Assembly: GCF_002196705.1 (NCBI RefSeq)
Contig: NZ_NADJ01000040.1
Span: forward strand, 310,001-374,000
Length of the DNA: 64,000 nucleotides
Direction of reading: 5' to 3'
Origin: Desulfosporosinus sp. FKB
GTDB taxonomy: Bacteria; Bacillota; Desulfitobacteriia; Desulfitobacteriales; Desulfitobacteriaceae
Below are positions 38,326-46,993 of this stretch, one piece after another (the first letter of the stretch is position 1; each line of letters opens with the position of its first letter). A model generated the notes under the pieces. The model was not told the origin of the DNA, made no database searches, and saw nothing but the letters and a program-made list of their open reading frames with translations. The position numbers and the translations under genes are program-made.

Positions 38326-38530
38326 CACTCACTCCCGCAGCCATAACGGCTACAGGGACGAGAGCTTGTTCCCGCGGTTCCACCCTGTTTGACCCAAGCA
38401 AAGGGTCCTCTTAATTTTCTAACGCTCAGAGCCGCCCCATTTGCCATCTCATTCGGATTCCACCATTCCCGAACTCTCTAAGGAGATTTCCGCAAACTTC
38501 CTGCCCATCATCGCATTCTCAGGTTAATTA
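38326..38530 (-). promoter_or_regulatory. Glycine T-box riboswitch upstream of glyQS
   Basis: On the minus strand the Stem I start AGAGAGTTCGGGAATGGTGG is followed by a likely specifier region containing GGC (Gly codon), then the 14-base T-box core AGGGTGGAACCGCGGG at 38371-38386. A terminator stem follows (CTCGTCCCTGTAGCC ... GGCTGCGGGAGTGAG) with a TTTTTTA tail at about 38326-38370. Uncharged tRNA-Gly would stabilise the antiterminator and allow expression. Confidence 0.93.
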
Positions 38531-38594
38531 ATCATAATTATATGCTGTAAATAAAATTGTGTCAAACGTTTATGGCATTTTTTACCTAAGGATT

Positions 38595-39059
38595 TTAATC
38601 CTCTCTCGCTACGAAATTATAGCCTTCATCATTATAGATCGAGGGCTTGTCAACAGAATCAATTTCCAAATGAAAATGATTCAACGCTGCTCCGACAGCT
38701 CCAACAAGAGCTACCATCCGCAAACTGGGTTTTCTCCAAACCGAGTAGGCTAAAGCCACCCCCAAGGGAGCCGAAAGACTTAAAACCGTCGTGTCATTTC
38801 TCTTCAGATTAATCTTCGTCTGATTAAATTCCTTCATTTTAGCCTTAATACTATCCCACAGTTCCTCCCCGCGATCAGGAATCCCCTCACATATCTTTAT
38901 CCTATCGTGTTCATGTCGTTCTCTCTCTAAAGAATCCAAGGCCTTTACCACATCACCCTGAGCCGAATTCAAAGCAGCACGGGCTTCCTCGTATCCGATG
39001 CCCATACGTTCCCGTAAAATATCCATCTTCTCAAGTTCCGACCACAACGCTTCACTCAA
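38595..39059 (-). CDS. DUF4342 domain protein with UBA-like N-terminus
   Basis: 154 residues. The N-terminal RERMGIGYEEARAALNSAQG then DVVKALDSLER is a UBA/TS-N-like helical fold, as in EF-Ts and in DUF4342 proteins. Then a segment KAKMKEFNQTKINLKRND and a hydrophobic part (LSLSAPLGVALAYSVWRKPS, MVALVGAVGAALNHF) follow. The function is unknown. It overlaps recO by eight bases and is therefore co-transcribed with it. Confidence 0.75.
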   Translation of the reverse strand: MSEALWSELEKMDILRERMGIGYEEARAALNSAQGDVVKALDSLERERHEHDRIKICEGIPDRGEELWDSIKAKMKEFNQTKINLKRNDTTVLSLSAPLGVALAYSVWRKPSLRMVALVGAVGAALNHFHLEIDSVDKPSIYNDEGYNFVARED

Positions 39060-39846
39060 ATTCTTTTCCTTCCTTTCCGTTAAAAGATCGGATATGACGT
39101 TCTAAGCCATCACTAATAGTGTTTCCCAATCTCCAGGATTTAAGAGGCCTTTCAAACTTATGCTCCAAATAATGCCGCAATGTCTCCAGAACCTCCTCCC
39201 TCATCCACGCAGCCCAACGCAGCCGGTCAAGCTTAGAAAGATCAACCTGAATCAACTGACGCATAAAGGCAATACTGCCCGCCCGAACCATCCGCCCGGA
39301 ATAACTCTCCCTGCATCGTCCACAAAGCGTTCCACCTGCTTCAGAACTAAAAAACAAGCGTTCACCTTGTAACATCTCCCCACACTCCACACAATCACCC
39401 AAATGAGGCCGATATCCTAATATGACCATCAAACGCAGAGCATAGGCACTAAGCAAAAGAGACGTTTCATACTGTTCAAGAAGAAATAAACAAGTCAGTG
39501 TCAGGGTAAAAAGTTCAGTATTAGGCTGCCCCGAAATCGTCGAAATATCTAAAAGCTCCGCCATAACCGAAGCTGCCAAAGAACGATCCAGATCTGACCA
39601 AAGGTAAGAAAAACTTTCCTTCGGACTACACTGGCTCACCGTATCTAAGCTCTTGCCCTTATGAATTAAAAAATCCCCATATGTAAACAACTGCGCCCCA
39701 GCCCTTTGACGACTCTTAGGTTTTCTCACTCCTTTAGCAACAGCCTGAATCTTCCCCATTTCCCGGGAAAAAAGCGTGAGCACCCGATCCGATTCTCCAT
39801 ATTCTCGGCTCCGAATCACCAACGCGTCCGCATGATAAACGGCCAC
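39052..39846 (-). CDS. recO: DNA repair protein RecO
   Basis: 264 residues. The OB-fold opening ADALVIRSREYGESDRVLTL and the zinc site (CVECGEMLQGERLFF ... LCGRC) are present. RecO loads RecA onto SSB-coated DNA together with RecR. The gene follows era and deoC in transcription order, the common Firmicutes neighbourhood, but a 1-kb block of repeats separates it from deoC. Confidence 0.95.
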   Translation of the reverse strand: MAVYHADALVIRSREYGESDRVLTLFSREMGKIQAVAKGVRKPKSRQRAGAQLFTYGDFLIHKGKSLDTVSQCSPKESFSYLWSDLDRSLAASVMAELLDISTISGQPNTELFTLTLTCLFLLEQYETSLLLSAYALRLMVILGYRPHLGDCVECGEMLQGERLFFSSEAGGTLCGRCRESYSGRMVRAGSIAFMRQLIQVDLSKLDRLRWAAWMREEVLETLRHYLEHKFERPLKSWRLGNTISDGLERHIRSFNGKEGKEFE

Positions 39847-39892
39847 GCCCTCAACCCTTTCTATTCTTTGTTATCTCTAAGGCAACTATACA

Positions 39893-39938
39893 TGAACACG
39901 GGGGACGGTCCTTTTGAACACGGGGGACGGTCCTTTTA
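39893..39938 (+). repeat. Tandem GGGGACGGTCC motifs
   Basis: The block GAACACGGGGGACGGTCCTT is present twice in a row. The reverse complement, AAAAGGACCGTCCCC, recurs at 51.66, 51.92, 59.38 and 59.81 kb beside the hairpin arrays. Such motifs are seen near REP-associated tyrosine transposases in Clostridia. Confidence 0.6.
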
Positions 39939-40147
39939 ACACACTAAGCCAACACCGATTGCAAGACATGACCAAGATAAACCAGCAGGGAATAGCCTCA
40001 GGATCAGAATAAACATAACTACCTTTGCAAACTGAAGGCAACTCAACTCCAACAGTGCTTGGGGAGCAGTTATCAAAATACTCCCATCTGTCCTCTGACC
40101 CAGCCTAGGATGCTGCATGACGGGAGAACCCTCCAGAAAATTCCCAA

Positions 40148-40691
40148 TTCAGACGGTGCACACATGATGTGCCGTCTCCCTAACATCCCCGTCGTTCCCC
40201 CGACCTTAAAGCCCAGGACGCAGTATGACAAGAGAACCATCCGGTAAATCCCCAATTCAGACGGTGCCCACATGATGTGCCGTCTCCCTAACATCCCCGT
40301 CGTCCCCCCGCCCTTAAAGCCCAGGACGCTGTATGACGAGAGAACCATCCCGTAAATCCCCAATTCAGCCGGTCCCCACATTATGTGCAGCCGCCCTCAC
40401 AACCCCCCCGTCCCCCCGACCTTAAAGCCCAGGACGCTGTATGACAAGAGAACCATCCGGTAAATCCCCAACTCAGACGGTGCACACATGATGTGCCGTC
40501 TCCCTCACATCCCCGTCGTTCCCCCGCCCTTAAAGCCCAGGACGCAGTATGACAAGAGAACCATCCGGTAAATCCCCAATTCAGACGGTGCACACATGAT
40601 GTGCCGTCTCCCTAACATCCCCGTCGTTCCCCCGACCTTAAAGCCCAGGACGCAGTATGACAAGAGCGTGAAGTCTTTACGTAAGCAGTTA
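40148..40691 (+). repeat. Tandem array of five 108-bp units
   Basis: The hairpin GACGGTGCACA ... TGTGCCGTC starts at 40152, 40260, 40368, 40476 and 40584, an exact 108-base period. Each unit also contains CCCCCG-CCTTAAAGCCCAGG, ACGC-GTATGAC and GAGAACCATCCGGTAAATCC. The third unit is decayed (GCCGGTCCCCA). Because 108 is a multiple of three, spurious repetitive open frames arise on both strands. The last unit runs into full structured element A. Confidence 0.9.
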
Positions 40692-40875
40692 GCAAACTCC
40701 GTTCAAGCGACTGACCCCAGACACGGGGCGGCGCACAGGACGTGCGCCGCCACCATAGCGCCACGGAGGGCGCTTATGGTGGGAACCCCGCTCCCCAAAG
40801 CAGTCGCTTGAACGGCTAGTTTGCTCTGCGTCGTATGACTGAGCGCTCTGTCATACAAGTCCCTCATACAAGTCC
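40648..40875 (+). repeat. Structured element, full copy A (3' of deoC)
   Basis: Nested pairings: GTATGACA (40655) with TGTCATAC (40849); TACG/CGTA; AGCAAACT (40691) with AGTTTGCT (40818); CGTTCAAGCGACTG (40700-40713) with CAGTCGCTTGAACG (40801-40814). Inside are two hairpins, GGCGGCGCAC/GTGCGCCGCC (40727-40751) and ACCATA-GCGCC/GGCGC-T-TATGGT (40752-40780). The right arm is duplicated (TCATACAAGTCC twice) just before the deoC stop codon. Confidence 0.88.
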
Positions 40876-41529
40876 TCACTGAAGTACCGCGCTCGTCCCC
40901 AGCCTCTCCGCGCCGGCCTCTACCAACTGAAGAGCAAACTCCTTGGTCCTTATCCCCCCGGAAGCCTTTACCTTAACATTTTCCCCAACCCAATTTTTGA
41001 GATTTCGCACATCCTCAACAGTCGCTCCCCCGCCGGCAAACCCCGTCGAAGTCTTAATATAATCAGCACCAGACCGTTTAACAATCTCCGCCACTGTTTT
41101 CTTCTCATCATCCGTTAATAAACAAGTCTCAATAATAACCTTGATTAAAAGCCCGCAGGCATGGGCGGCTTCGACAACACGAACAATATCCCGTTCAACC
41201 GCGTCCCACTTGCCGGACTTAGCCCAGCCAACATTAATAACCATATCGACCTCTTTGCCCCCATGAGCTTTAACCATATAAACTTCCGAAACCTTTGCTT
41301 CTGTAAAGGTAGCCCCCAGAGGAAAACCAACAACAGCAGCCACACCAATTCCCGTACCAAACAAAAGCTTAGCCGCTGTCTGAACATAGGAAGGATTCAC
41401 ACAAACCGTTGCAAACTTATGCTCCTGCGCTTCATGACATAAAGCAACAATATCTTTTTCAGCAGCCTGCGGCTTTAAAAGCGTATGATCAATCATACTC
41501 GCTAAATTAACTTCACTCATTTTATTCAT
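40876..41529 (-). CDS. deoC: Deoxyribose-phosphate aldolase
   Basis: About 217 residues from ATG at 41529 (AAGGAG upstream, overlapping the era stop). Motifs: MIDHTLLKPQA, ATVCVNPSYVQTAAKLL, VDMVINVGWAKSGKWD, VKVIIETCLLTDDEKK with the first catalytic Lys, and DYIKTSTGFAGGGATVEDV with the Schiff-base Lys. It cleaves deoxyribose 5-phosphate to acetaldehyde and glyceraldehyde 3-phosphate. It lies in the era-cdd neighbourhood, fitting nucleoside salvage with cytidine deaminase. Structured element A begins at its 3' end. Confidence 0.95.
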   Translation of the reverse strand: MNKMSEVNLASMIDHTLLKPQAAEKDIVALCHEAQEHKFATVCVNPSYVQTAAKLLFGTGIGVAAVVGFPLGATFTEAKVSEVYMVKAHGGKEVDMVINVGWAKSGKWDAVERDIVRVVEAAHACGLLIKVIIETCLLTDDEKKTVAEIVKRSGADYIKTSTGFAGGGATVEDVRNLKNWVGENVKVKASGGIRTKEFALQLVEAGAERLGTSAVLQ

Positions 41530-42436
41530 CCCGCTCCTTCCCATACCCATAATTACGCAAACTATCGGTTCGATTACGCCAATCCTTCTTCACTTTAACC
41601 CAAAGCTCCAAAAACACTGGACTTCCCAGCAAAGCCTCAATGTCCTGACGGGCTAAACTTCCAATCTCCTTAAGCTGTTTTCCCTTGGCACCGATAATAA
41701 TGCCTTTTTGAGATTCACGCTCAACAATGATCAAACCCCGAATCTTAACTAAAGTCTTCTTCTCATGAACCTCTTCGATCACCACAGCAATTGAATGAGG
41801 AATTTCATCACGAGTCAACTGTAAAACCTTTTCCCGAATCAATTCCGCCATAATAAACCGCTCCGGCTGATCCGTGACCTCGTCCTCAGGATAATACATC
41901 GGCCCCTTAGGCAAAAGATCAAAAATAACTTTCAACAGCTCATCCGTATTCTCCCCAGTTTTCGCTGAAATAGGAACTATTGCCTTAAACTCAGCCAAAG
42001 AAGAAAACTGCTGAATTTTTTGCAGCAATTGTTCCTTATCCAACAAATCAACCTTATTCAAAACCAGCACAACCGGTGTCTTAGTATGCTTAAGCATCTC
42101 AATAATGTACTCTTCCCCAGAACCAAACTCCGAGGAAAGATCAACCATATACAAAATAGCATCCACTTCGCGCATCGATTCCTTCGCTGCGCCGACCATA
42201 TATTCCCCTAATTTATGCTTAGGCTTATGTATCCCGGGAGTATCCAGAAAAACAATTTGCCCCCGTTCCTCCGTTAAAATACATTGAATACGATTGCGTG
42301 TCGTCTGAGGCTTATCAGACATAATCAGCACCTTTTGCCCTAACAAATGATTAAGCAATGTAGATTTTCCCGCATTCGGCCTACCAATTACTGAGACGAA
42401 ACCGGAACGGAATTCTTTCGAAGTTATTGAAACCAA
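41522..42436 (-). CDS. era: GTPase Era
   Basis: 304 residues. G1 GRPNAGKSTLLN, G2/G3 region TTRNRIQC and DTPGIHKPKHKLGEYM, G4 NKVDLL, G5 SAKTGEN, and C-terminal KH domain (GLIIVERESQKGIIIGAKGK). Era binds 16S rRNA during small-subunit assembly. The start is TTG at 42436; the ribosome binding site is modest (GGAAGTGA). Confidence 0.97.
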   Translation of the reverse strand: MVSITSKEFRSGFVSVIGRPNAGKSTLLNHLLGQKVLIMSDKPQTTRNRIQCILTEERGQIVFLDTPGIHKPKHKLGEYMVGAAKESMREVDAILYMVDLSSEFGSGEEYIIEMLKHTKTPVVLVLNKVDLLDKEQLLQKIQQFSSLAEFKAIVPISAKTGENTDELLKVIFDLLPKGPMYYPEDEVTDQPERFIMAELIREKVLQLTRDEIPHSIAVVIEEVHEKKTLVKIRGLIIVERESQKGIIIGAKGKQLKEIGSLARQDIEALLGSPVFLELWVKVKKDWRNRTDSLRNYGYGKERDE

Positions 42437-42790
42437 CGGTTAAGTCACTTCCCTATTCTTAAACTTTAGTTCTTTCTTCTATACTTACCATAACCCTTAG
42501 ATGTAGCATCTATTCAGTTCGTGCTTTGCAATCACAAATTGTAGAATATTCCCTAAAAAGTAAATGTTCTGTTCCAAACCCAAACGGCACTGCAAGAATG
42601 CAATCCCTTAATTCATCACTCTGTTCCCAAATTCAAGGCTCAGAGCAGCACAAGCATGAGGTCTTTATGTAGCAGCCCGGGTAAAACCTTATACTAATCG
42701 ACTAACTTCCTCATCTGAAAAACATCTCCATTTCAGACGGTGCACATGAAATATGCCGTCCCCCAAGCCGTCTCCCCGTTCCCAAGACCA
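42437..42790. other. Intergenic region with one REP-like hairpin (42736-42760)
   Basis: Between era and structured element B there is no gene. GACGGTGCACAT ... ATATGCCGTC at 42736-42760 is a single, slightly decayed copy of the small hairpin that precedes every structured element here. The rest is degenerate and AT-rich. Confidence 0.6.
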
Positions 42791-43072
42791 GGACGCAGAG
42801 TGACGCAAGCGCGAGGTCTTTCCGTTAGCAGCCCAGCAAACTTCGTGAAAGCGACTGACCCCAGACACGGGGCGGCGCATAGGACGTGCGCCGCCGCCAT
42901 AGCGCCATGGACGGCGCTTATGGCGCGATAATCTCCGGTGGAGATTATCGCCGTAGGCGGGTTCCTTAAAACATTGCTATCGCCGAAGGATGAACCCCGC
43001 TCCCCAAAGCCAGTCGCTTGAACGTTAGTTTGCTCTGCGAACGTACGACCGAGCGCTGTGTCACTCAAGTCC
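42791..43072 (+). repeat. Structured element, full copy B with 66-bp insertion (3' of cdd)
   Basis: Outer arms GGAC/GTCC and AGTGAC (42799-42804) with GTCACT (43060-43065); GCGGCGCA-type hairpin and GCCATA-GCGCC/GGCGC-T-TATGGC hairpin as in copy A. Unlike the other copies it carries about 66 extra bases (42925-42991), with its own perfect hairpin CGATAATCTCC/GGAGATTATCG, before the shared AACCCCGCTCCCC. The cdd stop codon (43061-43063) lies in the right arm. Confidence 0.85.
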
Positions 43073-43522
43073 CGCTAAAAAATCCGGCCCAAACGACTCC
43101 GGCAGCAGCCTCCCTAAAGTCGTCCAGCGAGTCTCCCTCCGGCCATTGACCAAAATCACCAGACAATCCCTGGCAAATTCACGAATTACCTGCCGGCAAG
43201 CACCACAGGGAGATGGGAACTCATCAGTCGGAACTGCAACAACAATCGCCTTCAGCTCACGCTCCCCTTGAGCTGCAGCTTGAAAAACAGCATTTCTCTC
43301 AGCGCAGATTGTCAAACCATAACTGGCATTCTCAACATTACAGCCGCTGTAAATCTTTCCTGAAGAAAACAGTGCCGCCGCACCAACGGGATAATGTGAA
43401 TAAGGAACATAGGCTTGTCTATAGGCTGCTTCAGCCATACTGACAAGCTCTTCTCTTACTTGAGGCGGGATACTTGATTCCTGAATTACTGACGGCTGAG
43501 ATTCAAACTGATTCAAAGTCAT
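43061..43522 (-). CDS. cdd: Cytidine deaminase
   Basis: 153 residues, slightly longer than the usual 130-140 owing to an N-terminal extension. Zinc site: GCNVENASYGLTICAERNAV (Cys-Ala-Glu) and PCGACRQVIREF. It converts (deoxy)cytidine to (deoxy)uridine. GAGGAG precedes ATG. The final codon and UGA stop (GLE-stop) come from the right arm of structured element B. Confidence 0.95.
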   Translation of the reverse strand: MTLNQFESQPSVIQESSIPPQVREELVSMAEAAYRQAYVPYSHYPVGAAALFSSGKIYSGCNVENASYGLTICAERNAVFQAAAQGERELKAIVVAVPTDEFPSPCGACRQVIREFARDCLVILVNGRRETRWTTLGRLLPESFGPDFLAGLE

Positions 43523-43545
43523 TAACAGCTCCTCGAAAAAGAATC

Positions 43546-43587
43546 CTCTGTGAACTCATTCAGCTAAAAGTCTTACGATTAGATAAA
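43546..43587. repeat. Solo copy of IS200/IS605-like end sequence
   Basis: CTCTGTGAACTCATTCAGCT joined to AAA and then AGTCTTACGATTAGATAAA. The same two halves flank the hairpin block at 49868-49990, so this copy lacks the interior. It lies between cdd and dgkA. Confidence 0.5.
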
Positions 43588-43627
43588 TGCTGAGGCGAGA
43601 ACTTCCCGCCCCACACTTGGAGAAACT

Positions 43628-44011
43628 TTAAAAGAAATGGCTCGCCATACAAAAAAAACGCGGGCAAAAAACAATCGCCCCAATGACAATCGCTTGAATT
43701 GCTGTCACAAGGACAGCGCCCGCAGCAACATCCTTAGCCATACCGGCAAGAGGATCAAAATTAGGCTGAACCAGATCCACAACAATTTCCAGTGCAGAAT
43801 TCATAACTTCTGCGCTGATAACGCTGCCAATAGCAAAAATAAGCATCATCCACTCCGAACGGGAAACCTCAATCCACCAAGCTAAACACAAAACAGAAAT
43901 TCCGGCTGCAATATGAAACTGCATGTGACCCTGTGTTTTACATGTGTACCATATCCCACGTTTCGCTTGATTTAAACTGCGCCAAAACCCCGATCTTTGA
44001 TATCTCCCCAT
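43628..44011 (-). CDS. dgkA: Diacylglycerol/undecaprenol kinase
   Basis: 127 residues, three membrane helices. The DgkA signature AEVMNSALEIVVDLV and the nearby AGMAKDVAAGAVLV, with the catalytic Glu, are present. In Gram-positives this protein phosphorylates undecaprenol for cell wall carrier recycling. It lies between ybeY and cdd, the usual order. Confidence 0.93.
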   Translation of the reverse strand: MGRYQRSGFWRSLNQAKRGIWYTCKTQGHMQFHIAAGISVLCLAWWIEVSRSEWMMLIFAIGSVISAEVMNSALEIVVDLVQPNFDPLAGMAKDVAAGAVLVTAIQAIVIGAIVFCPRFFCMASHFF

Positions 44012-44047
44012 GCTTTCCTCCGTCTTTTAAGCAAGCATTTTCAATGC

Positions 44048-44518
44048 CTATCGTTCTAAACCTATAGCAGCCATTACTTCTTCCTCTTTGGCCCGCATCT
44101 CTTGCTTGTCCGCATCATCTTCATGATCATAACCTAATAAATGCAACGTGCCATGGACCGCTAAATAGACAATTTCCCGCTCCAAGGAATGCCCATATTC
44201 TATCGCTTGTTCTCGTGCTCTCTCAACTGAGATAACAATGTCTCCAAGCATATCGTCTTCGAATTCTGCATCGGGCTCCTCATCTGTTTCCTCTTGAAGA
44301 GCAAAGGAGAGAACATCTGTTGGACGATCAACTCCTCGATAGTCTCGATTCAATTCGTGAATCCGTTGGTTATCAACCAATATCAAACTTACCTCCGCCT
44401 CTTCCGGTCCCGCGGCGGAACGTATTCCTTCCTGAATTGCCCGTTCTAACAACCCAGTTAATTTATCTCGTACTTCGACACTAACAGAGTCTTCTTCCCA
44501 AGAAATATCTAAAATCAC
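44048..44518 (-). CDS. ybeY: Endoribonuclease YbeY
   Basis: 156 residues with [20 protein letters not shown] and the zinc motif [14 protein letters not shown]. It acts in 16S rRNA maturation and ribosome quality control. The start is GTG at 44518 without an obvious strong ribosome binding site. A stretch rich in Glu and Asp ([14 protein letters not shown]) precedes the GDIVIS motif. Confidence 0.95.
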   Translation of the reverse strand: MILDISWEEDSVSVEVRDKLTGLLERAIQEGIRSAAGPEEAEVSLILVDNQRIHELNRDYRGVDRPTDVLSFALQEETDEEPDAEFEDDMLGDIVISVERAREQAIEYGHSLEREIVYLAVHGTLHLLGYDHEDDADKQEMRAKEEEVMAAIGLER

Positions 44519-44583
44519 ATTTATCGGGCATCAGTCAATAATTAGTCTCATGATGCCCTTCCTCCCTCCATAAAAAACGTTAG

Positions 44584-46926
44584 CTACGAATTCTGCACAG
44601 GATGCTCTGGAGTTGTCTGTGGTGCTGCCTGTGATTCTTCCGGCTGTGGCTGTGGTTCTGATTCTGCCTTATCCTTAGCGACAGTTTTCTCCGAACTCTC
44701 ATGTTGTTCTTGAGAAGCCCCATCTTCATTACCTTTTCCGGCTGCTTTACTGGCATCAGTCACGAGCTTCTTTGGAGAGTGATCTTTCCCCGATGGCAGT
44801 TCCGGATACTCCACCCGAGAATGGAAGATTCCGCTTAGAACTCTAACGAAGGCCATAGCGATTCGATCCAGATCCTGAAATGTTAAATCGCATTGATCAA
44901 GCTGCCCGTCATTGAGCTTGTCCTTAATTATTTTCCTGACAAAGCCTTCAACTCGTCCCGGTGTAGGATGTTTCATAGAACGCACAGCCGCTTCAACCGT
45001 ATCGGCAAGACTGACCAGAGCTGATTCTTTCGTTTGTGGTCTGGGACCTTCATAATGGAAGGCTTCCTCAGGAACATCGTCTTTTTCCTCAAGAGCCTTA
45101 TGATAGAAATAGCTGACTAAACCGTCCCCATGGTGCTGAGCTATAATATCCTGAATCTGCTGCGGAAGTTTATTTTCCTTGGCGAATTCCAGTCCGTCTT
45201 TAATATGGGAAATAATAATCAATGCACTTAAAGTCGGGGCGATCTTATCATGAGGATTGTCTTGGGTAAACTGATTTTCAATAAAGAAATAAGGGCGTTT
45301 TAGTTTCCCAATGTCGTGATATAACGCTGCTACCCTGACCAACGTGGCATCAGCCTGAACTGCCTCTGCAGCAGCTTCTGCCAAATTCCCTACAAGTATA
45401 CTGTGATGATAAGTTCCCGGCGCCTCCATTAATAAACGTTTCAACAGTGGGCGGTTTGGATTGGATAATTCCAAAAGCCGAACCGAGGATGTAATATGAA
45501 ATCCCGATTCAAACCAATGCAAGGCGCCGACGGTCAAGAATGATGACGCCAAGCCATTGACAATGCCTAAGATTAACCCCACAATCCAAACAGCTAAGCT
45601 TGCTCCAGTAGTCAAAGCTATGGAACTCACCATTAAAGCGTTAGCTGCTGAAACGAAAAGACCGGCGCGGGCCAAATCTGACCGCTGGCTTAGATGGGAC
45701 ACACTGTAAACTCCCACCACCCCTCCAAAAAGAGCTACGAGCCCCATTTGAAGGCCAATTGCCGTGGATAGAGTCGGATCAACTAAAATTGTTACAAAAA
45801 CCGCTAAAACTACGGAAACAAGCAAGGCTACATCTGCATCAATTAATATTGCCACTGACATAGTCGCCCAGGCAACAGGGATCAGGATTCCAGCCATGGC
45901 ATTAAAATCGTTTCCGCCTAAATTAATGGAAACAACACCTCTGCCCATCACCAGCACTAAAACCATCGTGAGCCCAATCAGAACCAAGCGGTTCGTCAAG
46001 CGTAAAATATCCCGCTTATATTGATACAAATACCCTATAATCGCTGCCAGGCCAAAAAACACTAACAAAGCTATCCCTGCGGCAGCCTCCCAAGTATTGC
46101 GGCTGTTAATCAACCCGTACTGAGATAATACATTGTAAATATCCTTAGTAACAATCTCACCGGGGCCCACAATTTTTTGATTAGCCTTATACTGGGTAAT
46201 GTCCCGTTTAACAGACGCACGGGCAGCATTACGCAGCTTTTGTGTTGTTTGCGCATCCACAACCAGAGTCGGGCGAGTTAATTCCTGATCGATAAAGGCT
46301 TTGAAAAAGGCTTTAGCGTCATCATGCAAAGCCGACTGATCAATATCCGTTTTTGTTCGTTCGCGCAGCGGAGCAACATCTGTATCCGTACGAGCCCCGG
46401 TAACCACATTGCGGGCTCTCGTCAGGATAATATCCCCGCCGACCTGTTCTTCGGTGTCCAAAGCATCGGAGGACGTTTTGAGCAAGGATAATAAGATCCC
46501 TTGGGATAACGTATTAAAGGGCTGGGTTTGCTTTAATTTTGCAACACGGGCACTATCATCTCCTGCCACAGCCGCGGCATTATGCAGAGCTGTAAAGTCA
46601 TCGCCCAGATCTCTGGTCAGACTATTAAAAAAGTCTTCATCCGGTTTATAAACCGGTTGAACAGCGTTCGCCGCAGCATCCTGGTCCTGAGCATACTTTT
46701 CTGTATCTTCAATATCTTTGGTCCATGGAGCGGTAATAAGCTGGGGGCTTGGTTCATTAACCTCCAGATGAAGCTTGGAAACAAACAAATTTGAAGATAA
46801 CAAAACGGTAAACAACAGAAAATACATCACCGCAATAATGGCACGCAGCCAAAACGTGTGATGTCTAAACCAATCCAGACGGTTGGAAATCTCTCTCCAA
46901 GTCCTTTTGAATCTTTTAATCTTCAA
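44584..46926 (-). CDS. pgpH: Cyclic-di-AMP phosphodiesterase PgpH-type (7TM-HD)
   Basis: 780 residues. Domain order: one N-terminal membrane helix, an extracellular 7TM-HDED domain (about 60-270), seven membrane helices (about 280-470), and an HD domain with YHHSILVGNLAEAAAEAVQ, AALYHDIGKLKRP and IIAQHHGDGLVSYFY. The C-terminal 70 residues are a low-complexity Ser/Glu/Gln/Pro tail. PgpH degrades c-di-AMP, controlling osmotic and wall homeostasis. In Bacillus phoH lies between yqfD and pgpH; here only 67 bases separate them. Confidence 0.93.
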   Translation of the reverse strand: MKIKRFKRTWREISNRLDWFRHHTFWLRAIIAVMYFLLFTVLLSSNLFVSKLHLEVNEPSPQLITAPWTKDIEDTEKYAQDQDAAANAVQPVYKPDEDFFNSLTRDLGDDFTALHNAAAVAGDDSARVAKLKQTQPFNTLSQGILLSLLKTSSDALDTEEQVGGDIILTRARNVVTGARTDTDVAPLRERTKTDIDQSALHDDAKAFFKAFIDQELTRPTLVVDAQTTQKLRNAARASVKRDITQYKANQKIVGPGEIVTKDIYNVLSQYGLINSRNTWEAAAGIALLVFFGLAAIIGYLYQYKRDILRLTNRLVLIGLTMVLVLVMGRGVVSINLGGNDFNAMAGILIPVAWATMSVAILIDADVALLVSVVLAVFVTILVDPTLSTAIGLQMGLVALFGGVVGVYSVSHLSQRSDLARAGLFVSAANALMVSSIALTTGASLAVWIVGLILGIVNGLASSFLTVGALHWFESGFHITSSVRLLELSNPNRPLLKRLLMEAPGTYHHSILVGNLAEAAAEAVQADATLVRVAALYHDIGKLKRPYFFIENQFTQDNPHDKIAPTLSALIIISHIKDGLEFAKENKLPQQIQDIIAQHHGDGLVSYFYHKALEEKDDVPEEAFHYEGPRPQTKESALVSLADTVEAAVRSMKHPTPGRVEGFVRKIIKDKLNDGQLDQCDLTFQDLDRIAMAFVRVLSGIFHSRVEYPELPSGKDHSPKKLVTDASKAAGKGNEDGASQEQHESSEKTVAKDKAESEPQPQPEESQAAPQTTPEHPVQNS

Positions 46927-46993
46927 AAACCATCATCCTTACTTTTCAGTCCATCCAGACCTCAAAGACCGAAAAATCTTATTCTGGTCACTC

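Noticed and set aside
40073-40593. Minus-strand open frames with a 36-residue repeated peptide
   Set aside because: They arise because the 108-bp DNA repeat is a multiple of three. The peptide has no recognisable fold, and the same DNA is open on the other strand too.
40148-40691. CRISPR array
   Set aside because: The whole 108-bp unit is conserved with no unique spacers, and no cas genes are near.
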